A DNA stretch of 45,910 bases, from positions 1 through 45,910 of the forward strand of contig CAYRFQ010000053.1 in the NCBI GenBank assembly GCA_964423615.1, read 5' to 3'. Shown in pieces: positions 9,014-16,658 of this stretch; position 1 is the stretch's first letter, and each line of letters opens with the position of its first letter. The position numbers were made by a program, and so were the translations under genes. Origin of the DNA: CAYRFQ01 sp964423615. Lineage in GTDB: Bacteria > Planctomycetota > Planctomycetia > Gemmatales > Gemmataceae. The notes below the pieces were generated by a model. That model worked only from the letters and a program-made list of their open reading frames with translations, was not told the origin of the DNA and did not search any database.

Positions 9014-10078
9014 ATGCCAATCTCTGATGCCAACACATGTCCTGATTGCCATGAAATGACTAACGCTCAACTCGATCGCCGTAAGTTTGTCGGGGTCGTT
9101 GGAGGTGCGGCCGTGCTTCCGTGCGCCATCCCTACCGGCGCATTGTCGGACGAGCCGTCTGCGGCTCCCGGTCGCCGGAATTCACGACCAGCCGAAGCCT
9201 TGATTCGCGAACTCTACGCAGGGATGAATTCCTGGCAACGCGAACATCTTGTCTATCCGTGGAACCATGGCGCGGAGAATAACCGAACCCCAACACGATT
9301 ACGGATGTATAACTCGTCGTTGGGTGAACCTATCGGGGATTCCTACACAAGAGCCCAGCGTGAGTTGGTCGAACGAATCTTGAAGGCCATTTCGTCTGGG
9401 GAAGAAGGTTATGCAAGGATCAGCCGCAATGGACGGTGGGACACTCGGAATGGCATCCTCGATTGTGGCGCCCACATCTTCGGCGACCCGACGAACGATC
9501 GTCGATTCTCTTTCGTCTTTAGTGGCCACCACATGACCATTCGATGCGACGGCAATTCCGAGCCCAATGTGGCGTTCGGCGGCCCCATCTTCTACGGACA
9601 CTCACCAAACGGGTACAGTCGTCGCAACGTGTTTCACTATCAAACCGTGGCAGTGAAAAACGTCTATGAGGCGTTGACCGGCCAACAACGCCGAGGTGCG
9701 ACGGTTACCGGAACTCCTGGAGAATGGGCGCGGTCTGTCGAGTTTCGAGCACAGGGCCAAGCTGTCCCTGGTATTCCCGGTAGCGACCTGAACCGTAATC
9801 AACGAAGATTGGTCCAAACGGTCATGCAGACATTGCTCTCGCCATACCGACGCGAAGACGTAAACGAAGTGATGCAAATCGTCCGACGCAACGGTGGTAT
9901 CGATAACATCAATCTCGCCTTCTATCGGAACCGAAACGCCAACGACCGTGAGCCTTGGCATTTCTGGCGACTCGAGGGACGCGGTTTCGTTTGGAACTTC
10001 CGCATATTACCGCATGTCCACACATACGTGAACATTGCGCAAGTCACGCCAAAGCAGCATCAACAGGGAGATTCGTAA
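9014..10078 (+). CDS. DUF3500 family protein with Tat-like signal
   Basis: A 354-residue DUF3500 protein. The frame is open from 8765, inside the previous gene, but the ATG at 9014 follows AAGGAG by about 8 bases and gives an N-terminus with a twin-arginine-like signal (LDRRKFVGVVGGAAVLP), so the upstream part is not coding. DUF3500 landmarks are FSFVFSGHHMTIR near residue 170 and FGGPIFYGHSPNG just after it. The paired histidines and a second conserved histidine suggest metal or substrate binding. A later histidine-bearing segment (EPWHFWRLEGRGF, then PHVHTYVNI) closes the domain. The family has no established activity. The cysteines before the Arg pair (CPDC) are unusual for a Tat leader. 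Possibly co-transcribed with the Gly-rich EF-hand gene upstream. Confidence 0.85.
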   Translation: MPISDANTCPDCHEMTNAQLDRRKFVGVVGGAAVLPCAIPTGALSDEPSAAPGRRNSRPAEALIRELYAGMNSWQREHLVYPWNHGAENNRTPTRLRMYNSSLGEPIGDSYTRAQRELVERILKAISSGEEGYARISRNGRWDTRNGILDCGAHIFGDPTNDRRFSFVFSGHHMTIRCDGNSEPNVAFGGPIFYGHSPNGYSRRNVFHYQTVAVKNVYEALTGQQRRGATVTGTPGEWARSVEFRAQGQAVPGIPGSDLNRNQRRLVQTVMQTLLSPYRREDVNEVMQIVRRNGGIDNINLAFYRNRNANDREPWHFWRLEGRGFVWNFRILPHVHTYVNIAQVTPKQHQQGDS

Positions 10079-10203
10079 CGAAAAACGAAGGGCGTCTGGT
10101 GGCTGGCCAAAGAATAGCTAGACCACCAGGCCACACCTCTATTGAGACCTGCGCGGCTGATGAATCAGAGTGGCAGGCACACGGGGAATGGAAAAGAAAT
10201 GCT

Positions 10204-10252
10204 TGTTCGGTTCGTAGGTACACGCGGCTCGCGTGTACCCACGAACCGAACA
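10204..10252. repeat. long near-perfect hairpin, possible bidirectional terminator
   Basis: Arms 10204-10226 and 10230-10252 pair over 23 positions with a single A/C mismatch (10216 against 10240) and a 3-base loop GCT. It lies in the 346-base gap between two convergent genes (the DUF3500 gene on plus, a Gemmata-family gene on minus), the natural place for a shared terminator. There is no strong T-tract on plus. On minus the stem is followed by a moderately T-rich stretch. The stem is much longer than an ordinary intrinsic terminator. Nothing else recognisable lies in this gap. Confidence 0.75.
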
Positions 10253-10424
10253 CAAAAACCGGACAACTAGAAATTACTCGTTCCAAATGTGCCTGCTACA
10301 TTATCCGCGATGTTCTCAATAGGAATCTTCTCTGTTCGGTCTCCAAATGAGTGCGCTGGTGAATCGTTGTTCGACACTTTCACTTCAAGTCCATGTTTCG
10401 TAGGCTGGACGTACGTCTGTCGAG

Positions 10425-11156
10425 TCATCTCGCTCTGTCACCTTCTCTGTCCACCGCGCACTCATTTCCAAGAATCGCATCCAAGACCCAGCATCCGCGG
10501 GCGTGGTAACGTGGTCGTCGGCAATGGTCGAGTATTTCGTCGTTGATGCAACCGGCCTCTTCGAGAGCATCTCCCAAGATGGGCATTCTCAAAAATTCCT
10601 TTTCCTGATAAATCTTCTCGGCGATGGAAATCGTTGTTGCGGTTCGCGGTGGGGTCGGCACTGGTTCGCCGATAGAGTCTCGAAAGATGCCCCGAAACAA
10701 GTCCGCCAGATCTAGCATCGAGTCTTGCTTCACTTGCCTAATGATCTTCCCGGTTATGCTGTTTCCTGCTGTCGACATTTGGTTGAGAAGATAGGTCGGC
10801 AGAGTGAACAGCACATAATCGATCGCGCGTGAAGCCGCTTCTGCGGAAGAATCCGCAAGAGACCAACACACCGCAGCTTTGGCCGGGCCTTGGGCCCGAG
10901 CGGCTAAACGATTCACGTTGAGTGTGGCCATGAAAGTTCGTTGCCGTGCCCGTTTACTCTCCGTCTGGGTGGCCTGGCCATCGGCGAATTGCTCGGCTAT
11001 GGACAAACAGTACCGCGTCTCGTCCGTCAAGCATGCGCTGACGACCTGGGTGGCTCCCACAGCAAACAGCCGCAACTTTCGAGGATCGGTATTGTTGGGC
11101 AGGTGCTTCAAGAGGATTCTCGGATCGTCACACTCGTTCCAATTCAACTCGTTCAT
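10425..11156 (-). CDS. Gemmata-type paralogous family protein (copy 2)
   Basis: A 243-residue cytosolic protein of a family widespread in Gemmata-like planctomycetes and of unknown function. Signatures seen are a Trp-x-x-Cys-x-Asp-Pro start (NWNECDDPRILL), then PRKLRLFAV, IAEQFADGQAT, DLFRGIFRD, a C-terminal GDALEEAGCINDEILDHCR and RGCWVLDAILG. There is no signal peptide or membrane segment. The ATG at 11156 has GGGAGG 7 bases upstream. It lies 15 bases after the stop of a paralogue on the same strand, so the two form an operon and probably arose by tandem duplication; the middle of the sequence has diverged greatly. The family is small, alpha-helical by composition and often multi-copy. No catalytic motif is apparent. 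Confidence 0.85.
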   Translation of the reverse strand: MNELNWNECDDPRILLKHLPNNTDPRKLRLFAVGATQVVSACLTDETRYCLSIAEQFADGQATQTESKRARQRTFMATLNVNRLAARAQGPAKAAVCWSLADSSAEAASRAIDYVLFTLPTYLLNQMSTAGNSITGKIIRQVKQDSMLDLADLFRGIFRDSIGEPVPTPPRTATTISIAEKIYQEKEFLRMPILGDALEEAGCINDEILDHCRRPRYHARGCWVLDAILGNECAVDREGDRAR

Positions 11157-11171
11157 GGACGGCCTCCCGAA

Positions 11172-11903
11172 CTACACTTTTCCGAGGATCAGATCCACGA
11201 CCCAACAGCCCCGGTAATGGTGCTTTCCAGATCGACAATGGTCGAGTACATCAGGTTCGCTGTATCCAGCTTCTTCCAAGGCATCAGCAAGCACTGGCAT
11301 GTCGTCGAATTGCCGAGAATCGTACATCGTTGTTGCCATTCGGTGGATATCTTCACTGAGGTGAATCGAATCGATTGTGACGGGCATCGACGGATGGCGA
11401 AAATGTTCCCGAACGAGGTCGGAGAAGAAACCGAACTTGTCGAATTGCCAAGATTCTTTGCCAAGCGGAAATTCTTGTTCATTGGGTTCTTGAAAAAAAC
11501 GCTCGAGGGTCTCTGCGTCGTACAGGGAATGTTGCATGGCGTGATGCCGTTTCATGATTTTTCCCGGCTGATGCCAAACAGTTTTCAGGTGCCAGCCATC
11601 TTGGTCTCCCGCTCCCATTTGGGCCAGGGCCATTAAGGCCATCCGTTGCAGTTCCGACTTGCTCTGCACGAGAGATTGGAAAATGAAACCGACCGAGGAA
11701 AAGACTGCGAAAGTCTCCTTGCCCTCGACCATGTATTCCTCGACCTGATTGATTGCCTGCTGGGTCTGCTGGGAATGCAAGTTTCCCAGAACCCTATGAC
11801 AAGCCCAGGCAAATAGCCAACGTTTTCTGGATGAGGTCGTTGGCCACACCGTTTCTAACAATTCATCTGGGTCACGACATACAAACCATTCTTCCTGATT
11901 CAT
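11172..11903 (-). CDS. Gemmata-type paralogous family protein (copy 1)
   Basis: First gene of the paralogue pair, also 243 residues. The frame is open from 11927, but the ATG at 11903 is chosen: AAGG/GGGGGAAGG lies just upstream, and this start aligns NQEEWFVCRDPDELL with the family's opening. Other family signatures are SSRKRWLFAWACHRVL, a helical centre with FFSDLVREHFRHP in place of the paralogue's DLFRGIF element, LADALEEAGYSEPDVLDHCR and RGCWVVDLILGKV at the very end. Only the ends are well conserved with copy 2. Function is unknown. Co-transcription with copy 2 is nearly certain from the 15-base spacing. Confidence 0.87.
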   Translation of the reverse strand: MNQEEWFVCRDPDELLETVWPTTSSRKRWLFAWACHRVLGNLHSQQTQQAINQVEEYMVEGKETFAVFSSVGFIFQSLVQSKSELQRMALMALAQMGAGDQDGWHLKTVWHQPGKIMKRHHAMQHSLYDAETLERFFQEPNEQEFPLGKESWQFDKFGFFSDLVREHFRHPSMPVTIDSIHLSEDIHRMATTMYDSRQFDDMPVLADALEEAGYSEPDVLDHCRSGKHHYRGCWVVDLILGKV

Positions 11904-12134
11904 CCTGCCTTCCCCCTTCGTCGTCACCAGCTACAATGCCTATACTGAGACTAGCACCATGACGAATTGGCACCTTCAGAAAATTCTGTACCCTCTCGAC
12001 ACTTTTTGTGGCTCGGCGGGTATATCCAATGTAATCAAACCGATCGCTGTTAATCCAACAAGGGTTTCCACTTTCCGGTCTTATCGTCGTCCAGTCATAG
12101 TGGAAACGAAAATTTCCAACAGGAGTAGACGTAC

Positions 12135-13778
12135 ATGTTACGTAAGTTTGTGACGTTCTTGGCTCTTCTCAGCTTGGGGCTCGTGCCAACTGCCGTACAA
12201 GCCCAAAACCCAAAAGGCAACGCAACTGACCCGACAATTATTTTGCGCGTCAAGTCTTTCCAAACTTTGGTCGACTCGTTCAAGACAGTGGCCAATGCCA
12301 TCGACATGGCTGACGTCGCGCAGCAAGTCGAAGGGGTCTTGCAAAGTCCCATCGGGCAAGCTGGGCTAAAAGGGATCGACACTAAGCGACCGTGGATTGT
12401 ATACGGCAAGATTGGCGAAGACCTCCAGAACATGGGCGCAGTGTTAATGATTCCAGTCAACGACCAGAAGGCTTTTCTCAACTTGCTGGCGAACGTCCAG
12501 TTCACCCCTGAGGAAGATGCCAACGACAAAGGGCTTTACATCGTCGATCAAAACATCCAACCAGCCATTCAGATCGGCTTTCGTTTCGCCAACAAGTTTG
12601 CGTACATCACAGCCGAGAACTTTGATTTCATCAAGGCGGGCAATTTGCTGCCGCCGAATAAGATCAAAACCACCAACATGAAAGCCGCCATATCCGGCGT
12701 GTTCCGAATGGACCAGGTCCCTGGCGAAGCCTACAAGTTTCTCAAGGTACAACTCGAAAATCAGGTCCGCGATTTCAAGGAAAACGAGGTCTCCAACAAC
12801 AACGAGCTAGAAAAGAAAATCCAATTTGCCATCGTCGACGAGGCACTCAAACAAGGCCTAGCCTTCCTGAAAGGCAGCAAACAGATCGCCTTCGCATTCG
12901 ATGTGGACGCTGACAAGAAACAGTTTGTCGAAGACGTGACGATCGAAGGACAGCCGCAATCTCAGTTTGCCAAAAATATGGTCGACCTCGCAGGTCCTGG
13001 CAGTTTGTTTGGTGGTTTGCTGCAAAAAGGTACCATGGTCAACGGTTTGGTGACGTTCAAGCTCCCTGCTTCGATCCGAAAAGTCCTCGACGAAGCCTTG
13101 ACGAAAGGTATCGTCGAAGCTCGCAAGAAAGGCAAGAGCGCCAAGGAACGTGAATTGATCGAGCAATTCATTGCTGGCTTGTCACCGACCCTGAAGTCGA
13201 GTGTGGTTGATGGTGCTGTATCCGCTGTTACTGAGAAAGACGGCACGTTGAGCGGGGTTGCTGCGATACGCCTCGTCGATGCAAAGAAACTCGAGAAGGC
13301 AATTAAAGAACTTCATAAATTCATCCCGGATGTGGAAGCCAAGAAGTTCAATCTCGATTTCGACAAAGTTGGCAAGGCTAACATTCATCAGATCAACGCC
13401 CAGGACGACTACGATGCCCAGGCTCGAAGAATCCTCGGGAATTTCCCAATCTACATCGCGTTCCGGAACGACGCCGCCCTCCTTGGGTTCGGCAAGAACG
13501 GTCTCACTCAGGTGAAAAGAGCTGTCGCGGGAAAGAAAATGGGTAAGTCACCCGTCATGAGCTTCTCGTTAGCCATTCGTGACCTGATTCCTCTCGTTTC
13601 CAAAAAGGAGAGGGAGATTGCAGCTGCCAAGACAACCTTCGGTCCAAACACTCCCGGTACCGTTATGATTACGGCCACACAACAAGGGCTCAAAGCATCG
13701 ATCCAAGTGCGGGTAGATTTGTCCGTTTTGCGATTCGCCATCCGCGCTGACAAGAATAATGACTTCGGGGCAGAGTAA
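12135..13778 (+). CDS. large secreted planctomycete protein of unknown function
   Basis: A 547-residue exported protein. The ATG at 12135 has AGGAG at 12121-12125. A signal peptide occupies about residues 1-24 (FLALLSLGLVPTAVQAQ). The mature part opens with a strand-helix pattern (DPTIILRVKSFQTLVDSF) and a segment seen in several planctomycete secreted proteins (GLKGIDTKRPWIVYGKI, then VLMIPVNDQKAFLNLL). The middle is helix-rich and lysine-rich (ALTKGIVEARKKGKSAKERE). There are few cysteines, no metal-binding cluster and no recognised enzyme motif. Transcription ends at the intrinsic terminator 25 bases downstream. Periplasmic or surface location is inferred; I cannot assign a role. Confidence 0.8.
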   Translation: MLRKFVTFLALLSLGLVPTAVQAQNPKGNATDPTIILRVKSFQTLVDSFKTVANAIDMADVAQQVEGVLQSPIGQAGLKGIDTKRPWIVYGKIGEDLQNMGAVLMIPVNDQKAFLNLLANVQFTPEEDANDKGLYIVDQNIQPAIQIGFRFANKFAYITAENFDFIKAGNLLPPNKIKTTNMKAAISGVFRMDQVPGEAYKFLKVQLENQVRDFKENEVSNNNELEKKIQFAIVDEALKQGLAFLKGSKQIAFAFDVDADKKQFVEDVTIEGQPQSQFAKNMVDLAGPGSLFGGLLQKGTMVNGLVTFKLPASIRKVLDEALTKGIVEARKKGKSAKERELIEQFIAGLSPTLKSSVVDGAVSAVTEKDGTLSGVAAIRLVDAKKLEKAIKELHKFIPDVEAKKFNLDFDKVGKANIHQINAQDDYDAQARRILGNFPIYIAFRNDAALLGFGKNGLTQVKRAVAGKKMGKSPVMSFSLAIRDLIPLVSKKEREIAAAKTTFGPNTPGTVMITATQQGLKASIQVRVDLSVLRFAIRADKNNDFGAE

Positions 13779-13802
13779 CATTCTGCTTCTGTGATGTCTT
13801 CA

Positions 13803-13841
13803 ACACGGCACCTCGCACAAACGAGGTGCCGTGTCCTTTTT
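13803..13841 (+). terminator. Rho-independent terminator
   Basis: A perfect 13-bp GC-rich stem (arms 13803-13815 and 13822-13834) with loop CACAAA is followed by CCTTTTT. It sits 25 bases after the stop of the 547-residue secreted protein and between convergent genes. The T-run is only on the plus-strand side. Confidence 0.93.
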
Positions 13842-13861
13842 CCAGCTGCGTTTGTGAATGA

Positions 13862-14599
13862 TCACGACCACACAACTTTTTCCCCATCCCAAGAAGCGAC
13901 ACGGTTTCCAAGGGCCTTGTGAATTGTCAGTTCCTGGGTCACACTGTTCGTGAGTGACGACGGTCCAATATCGCCAGTGACGGCTTCGTGCGAACACGAA
14001 TCTGTGGAGTATTTCCACGTCAGGTAAAGACGTTGCCAAATCGACGGCTTCGCCACTTCGATGATTCGTCCCGCGCCTTGTCGCGCGATCAATGTTGGCC
14101 CATCGAGCGATGAATTGTCGTAGATTTCCCAAACATCCGCGTAGTTCAGATACATCGTAAAGAAATTCTCAAGACTTCGCGTCCAACGTTGGCGGATCGT
14201 TTTCTTGGGAACGTCGTGACCACCAACTTGCACTCTTTGCCAAACACGAGCCACATTCAACGATGGATCGGCGAGCCAGAGATAAACAAGACAAACACGG
14301 TAACCTGTTTCTTGCAAGGACCGCATTCGGGTAGCGTGTGCGCGACCGGCAAGCGTCGTTTCGAACGCGAAATCCAATCGTCGTTCGGTGAGTCTGTCGA
14401 GTCGGTTCAGGAGGATCCGTCCGGCTTCGACATTCGCGGCTTTGGGCAGAAAGCCTGAGAGTCCACGGGCAATCACGTCGGCATTCACGAACGTAGGGAT
14501 GTGGAAATGCTCGGTGCAAAAATATCTTGCGAACGTGGTCTTGCCCGCACCGTTGCAGCCGGCCAGGACAAGAACAGTCGGTCGATCGTGTGAGTTCAT
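13862..14599 (-). CDS. zeta-toxin-like P-loop ATPase/kinase (COG4185)
   Basis: A 245-residue P-loop protein of the COG4185 group, related to zeta toxins that phosphorylate UDP-N-acetylglucosamine; the activity of this subgroup is less certain. Walker A is GCNGAGKT at residues 14-21. The family motifs FVNADVIARGLSG, FETTLAGR, VQVGGHDVPKKTIRQRW and SLENFFTMYLNYADVW follow in order. The frame is open to 14680; the ATG at 14599 is chosen because the P-loop then lies near the N-terminus, as is usual, with GGAG about 11 bases upstream. No small antitoxin gene adjoins it. The C-terminal tail (HKALGNRVASWDGEKVVW) resembles tails of other COG4185 members. A long hairpin lies 86 bases upstream of the start. 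Whether it acts as a toxin is open. Confidence 0.85.
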   Translation of the reverse strand: MNSHDRPTVLVLAGCNGAGKTTFARYFCTEHFHIPTFVNADVIARGLSGFLPKAANVEAGRILLNRLDRLTERRLDFAFETTLAGRAHATRMRSLQETGYRVCLVYLWLADPSLNVARVWQRVQVGGHDVPKKTIRQRWTRSLENFFTMYLNYADVWEIYDNSSLDGPTLIARQGAGRIIEVAKPSIWQRLYLTWKYSTDSCSHEAVTGDIGPSSLTNSVTQELTIHKALGNRVASWDGEKVVWS

Positions 14600-14684
14600 G
14601 GCGATGCCCGCTCCAGAAGAACAATTCCGAGGGAGAGACCAACGGCGTTTACGAACAACCTTCGGACGTGCTCGATCCACTATA

Positions 14685-14763
14685 AGCAGAAAAGTGTTCT
14701 GTGGACGACTTCGGAGGACGGGGGACTCTACCCAGCCGAAGTCGCCACAGACGCTTTTCTGCT
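14685..14763. repeat. 79-base imperfect palindrome with about 28-bp stem
   Basis: Arms 14685-14714 and 14736-14763 pair over 28 positions with only two single-base bulges (14698 and 14705) and one T-G wobble, around a 21-base loop. The outer ends are AGCAGAAAAG and CTTTTCTGCT. It lies between the SWIM gene stop (14881) and the zeta-like gene start (14599), both on the minus strand. No T-tract follows on either strand, so it is not a standard terminator. It could be a processed RNA hairpin, a small palindromic repeat or MITE-like element, or a regulatory leader. Confidence 0.8.
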
Positions 14764-14880
14764 GAGTGACGAGTGAGCACGGGACGAATGAAAAGCACGG
14801 AAGCCTGCGCGGCGTGTCACCGCACGGATGGCTAAACTAAAACCGCGGAACCTCTCCCTGGAATTATGTTTCCCAACTCG

Positions 14881-16611
14881 TTAGTTGTCTTCCTGTTCGA
14901 CGCGGGCCATGTGCGCCAACCGCAACGCAAGCACATGTTCGCATGGCCCTTTGGTCAGTTTATGTTTCTTGTACTGTTGGCATGTGCATTCGGCCTCGAC
15001 AATATGGCCTTCGTGGTCGATATGGATCAGCGGTCGCGAACGAACTCCATCGTTGCCTTTGGCATTACCAGTCAGTTTGTATCCTGTGGACACTGGGCGG
15101 CGTGAAGTTATGCGTATGCCACGTTGGAGGAAAATCGTATTCGCCGCAGTTTCTTGCGGCGTTGGGTCGGGCGTGATGCTTTTGAGGGCTTTGGTCGCTT
15201 CGGCGGTCGTAAACGGAGTCGGGAACAACTCACGATGCCGGAAGACTCCTCCGCCGAGATCATACATGGCCCGTCCGATTTGACAAAGATGCGAGAGAGC
15301 GCTGCGCGTTTTCTCGACGCCAAGTGCGGTGGCGTTAGAAAGTTCGCCTTCTGTGGCTGCGAATTGCGTCTTCAAAGCCTGGTACGTGAGAGCCAATTCG
15401 ACCGTATCGACTTTGAGTTGCCGCGTCAGCAAATCGAACTTCGTCCCCCCGCCCGTCCAATCATTATCCGTCCACCCCGACAACGCGAGTGTGAATGTGA
15501 TGGGGCCGAGGTCCAACACGTAGATTGTCGGTAAACCATATCCAGCCAGAAAGACATCCACACGGCGACACAACGGAAGCAACCGGGTGATAGTCAACAA
15601 GCGATTGCGTCCCCATGTGCGGATGCTCGTGGGTTTGGGTCCGTCGTAAATGGCTCCCGGAGTCAGTTCTCGAGTGAGTGGTGCGCCGCCTTCCATGGTG
15701 GTTGCCGGGGTTAGTTCGATGACGTGTTCCCACGGTTCGAGGATGGCCCGAATTGGTTGTCCCGGGACCAGCTCATAGCGTAACGTACGGGGGGATTTCT
15801 TCGTTTTCTTTCGTCGCAAGAAACGGCAAATGTTATACAGATCGACTGGTGCCATGTGGAATCGAGTCATCCCCAACGTCATCGTGCTATGAACTTGCAG
15901 GAAGCCCATGACCCAGCTATCGGGCAACTCGATCTTTTTTTCCATGGTGGACTGATCATCGACCGTGACGGTCAGCCCGGTTGGGGCGACGTCGAACTGC
16001 GTCTGTCGATACGAACGCAGTTTCTCCATCTCGTTGTGCAGCCCAGCACTAAAATCGATGTTCGTTGTCCCGCACTGAAAATCCCCGACGTCCTCGAACA
16101 AGTCGAATTTGGCTGCGAGGCGAGCGTAAGTACTTTCGTCTCTGGAAAAGGCTTCGAAGGAAACTTCGTCGGGATGGACCGTGATGATTGGGTCAAGCAG
16201 ATAGTTGAGTTCATACTGGTTTTCGTAGACGTACTCGAAATATTGGGCTCGAGCCTTGTAGAACGGCTTGAGGCGCTCGTCACGGACGTCGTTGAGATCC
16301 TCGAGCCGATCTTCCAGTTGGAGAATTTTGGATGCAGCTTTTTCATTCCTGATGCCTAGGTTTGCCAGGAATTTTCGGTCTTGAGCCTCCAACCAAGCGA
16401 AGAAGGCAAGGCGATCTTTTGGGTGATATTTGTAATCGCTCACGACCACGTGATATAGAGCGGCGAGCGCTTCTCGAAGGACAATGGGATCGGCGAGTTT
16501 CCCTCGAAAGAACGTCGGATCCCTTTTGAGGTTGACTGCAAAGAATACGTGCCCCGCGCGCAAGCTATTGACGATACCGCTTCGGCCTGAATATTCCATT
16601 TGAGCTATCAT
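14881..16611 (-). CDS. SWIM zinc-finger protein
   Basis: A 576-residue protein ending in a SWIM zinc finger: CTCQQYKKHKLTKGPCEH supplies Cys542, Cys544, Cys557 and His559 (CxC...CxH). SWIM fingers bind nucleic acid or protein. The rest is not a family I can name: a charged helical N-terminal third with a Glu/Asp/Leu-rich segment (ILQLEDRLEDLNDVRDERL), and a strand-rich middle. There is no signal peptide. The ATG at 16611 lacks a strong ribosome binding site; the next ATG, at 16599, is possible. It lies 47 bases after the HEAT-repeat gene on the same strand and is the last gene of the five-gene signalling cluster. Such genes often pair with large HEAT or MoxR/VWA-type partners, but no MoxR or VWA gene is here. 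Confidence 0.8.
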   Translation of the reverse strand: MIAQMEYSGRSGIVNSLRAGHVFFAVNLKRDPTFFRGKLADPIVLREALAALYHVVVSDYKYHPKDRLAFFAWLEAQDRKFLANLGIRNEKAASKILQLEDRLEDLNDVRDERLKPFYKARAQYFEYVYENQYELNYLLDPIITVHPDEVSFEAFSRDESTYARLAAKFDLFEDVGDFQCGTTNIDFSAGLHNEMEKLRSYRQTQFDVAPTGLTVTVDDQSTMEKKIELPDSWVMGFLQVHSTMTLGMTRFHMAPVDLYNICRFLRRKKTKKSPRTLRYELVPGQPIRAILEPWEHVIELTPATTMEGGAPLTRELTPGAIYDGPKPTSIRTWGRNRLLTITRLLPLCRRVDVFLAGYGLPTIYVLDLGPITFTLALSGWTDNDWTGGGTKFDLLTRQLKVDTVELALTYQALKTQFAATEGELSNATALGVEKTRSALSHLCQIGRAMYDLGGGVFRHRELFPTPFTTAEATKALKSITPDPTPQETAANTIFLQRGIRITSRRPVSTGYKLTGNAKGNDGVRSRPLIHIDHEGHIVEAECTCQQYKKHKLTKGPCEHVLALRLAHMARVEQEDN

Positions 16612-16658
16612 GGAAGCGATCTCTCACTTGCGGAAATTCCGATGTCACCCTTGCGGCT

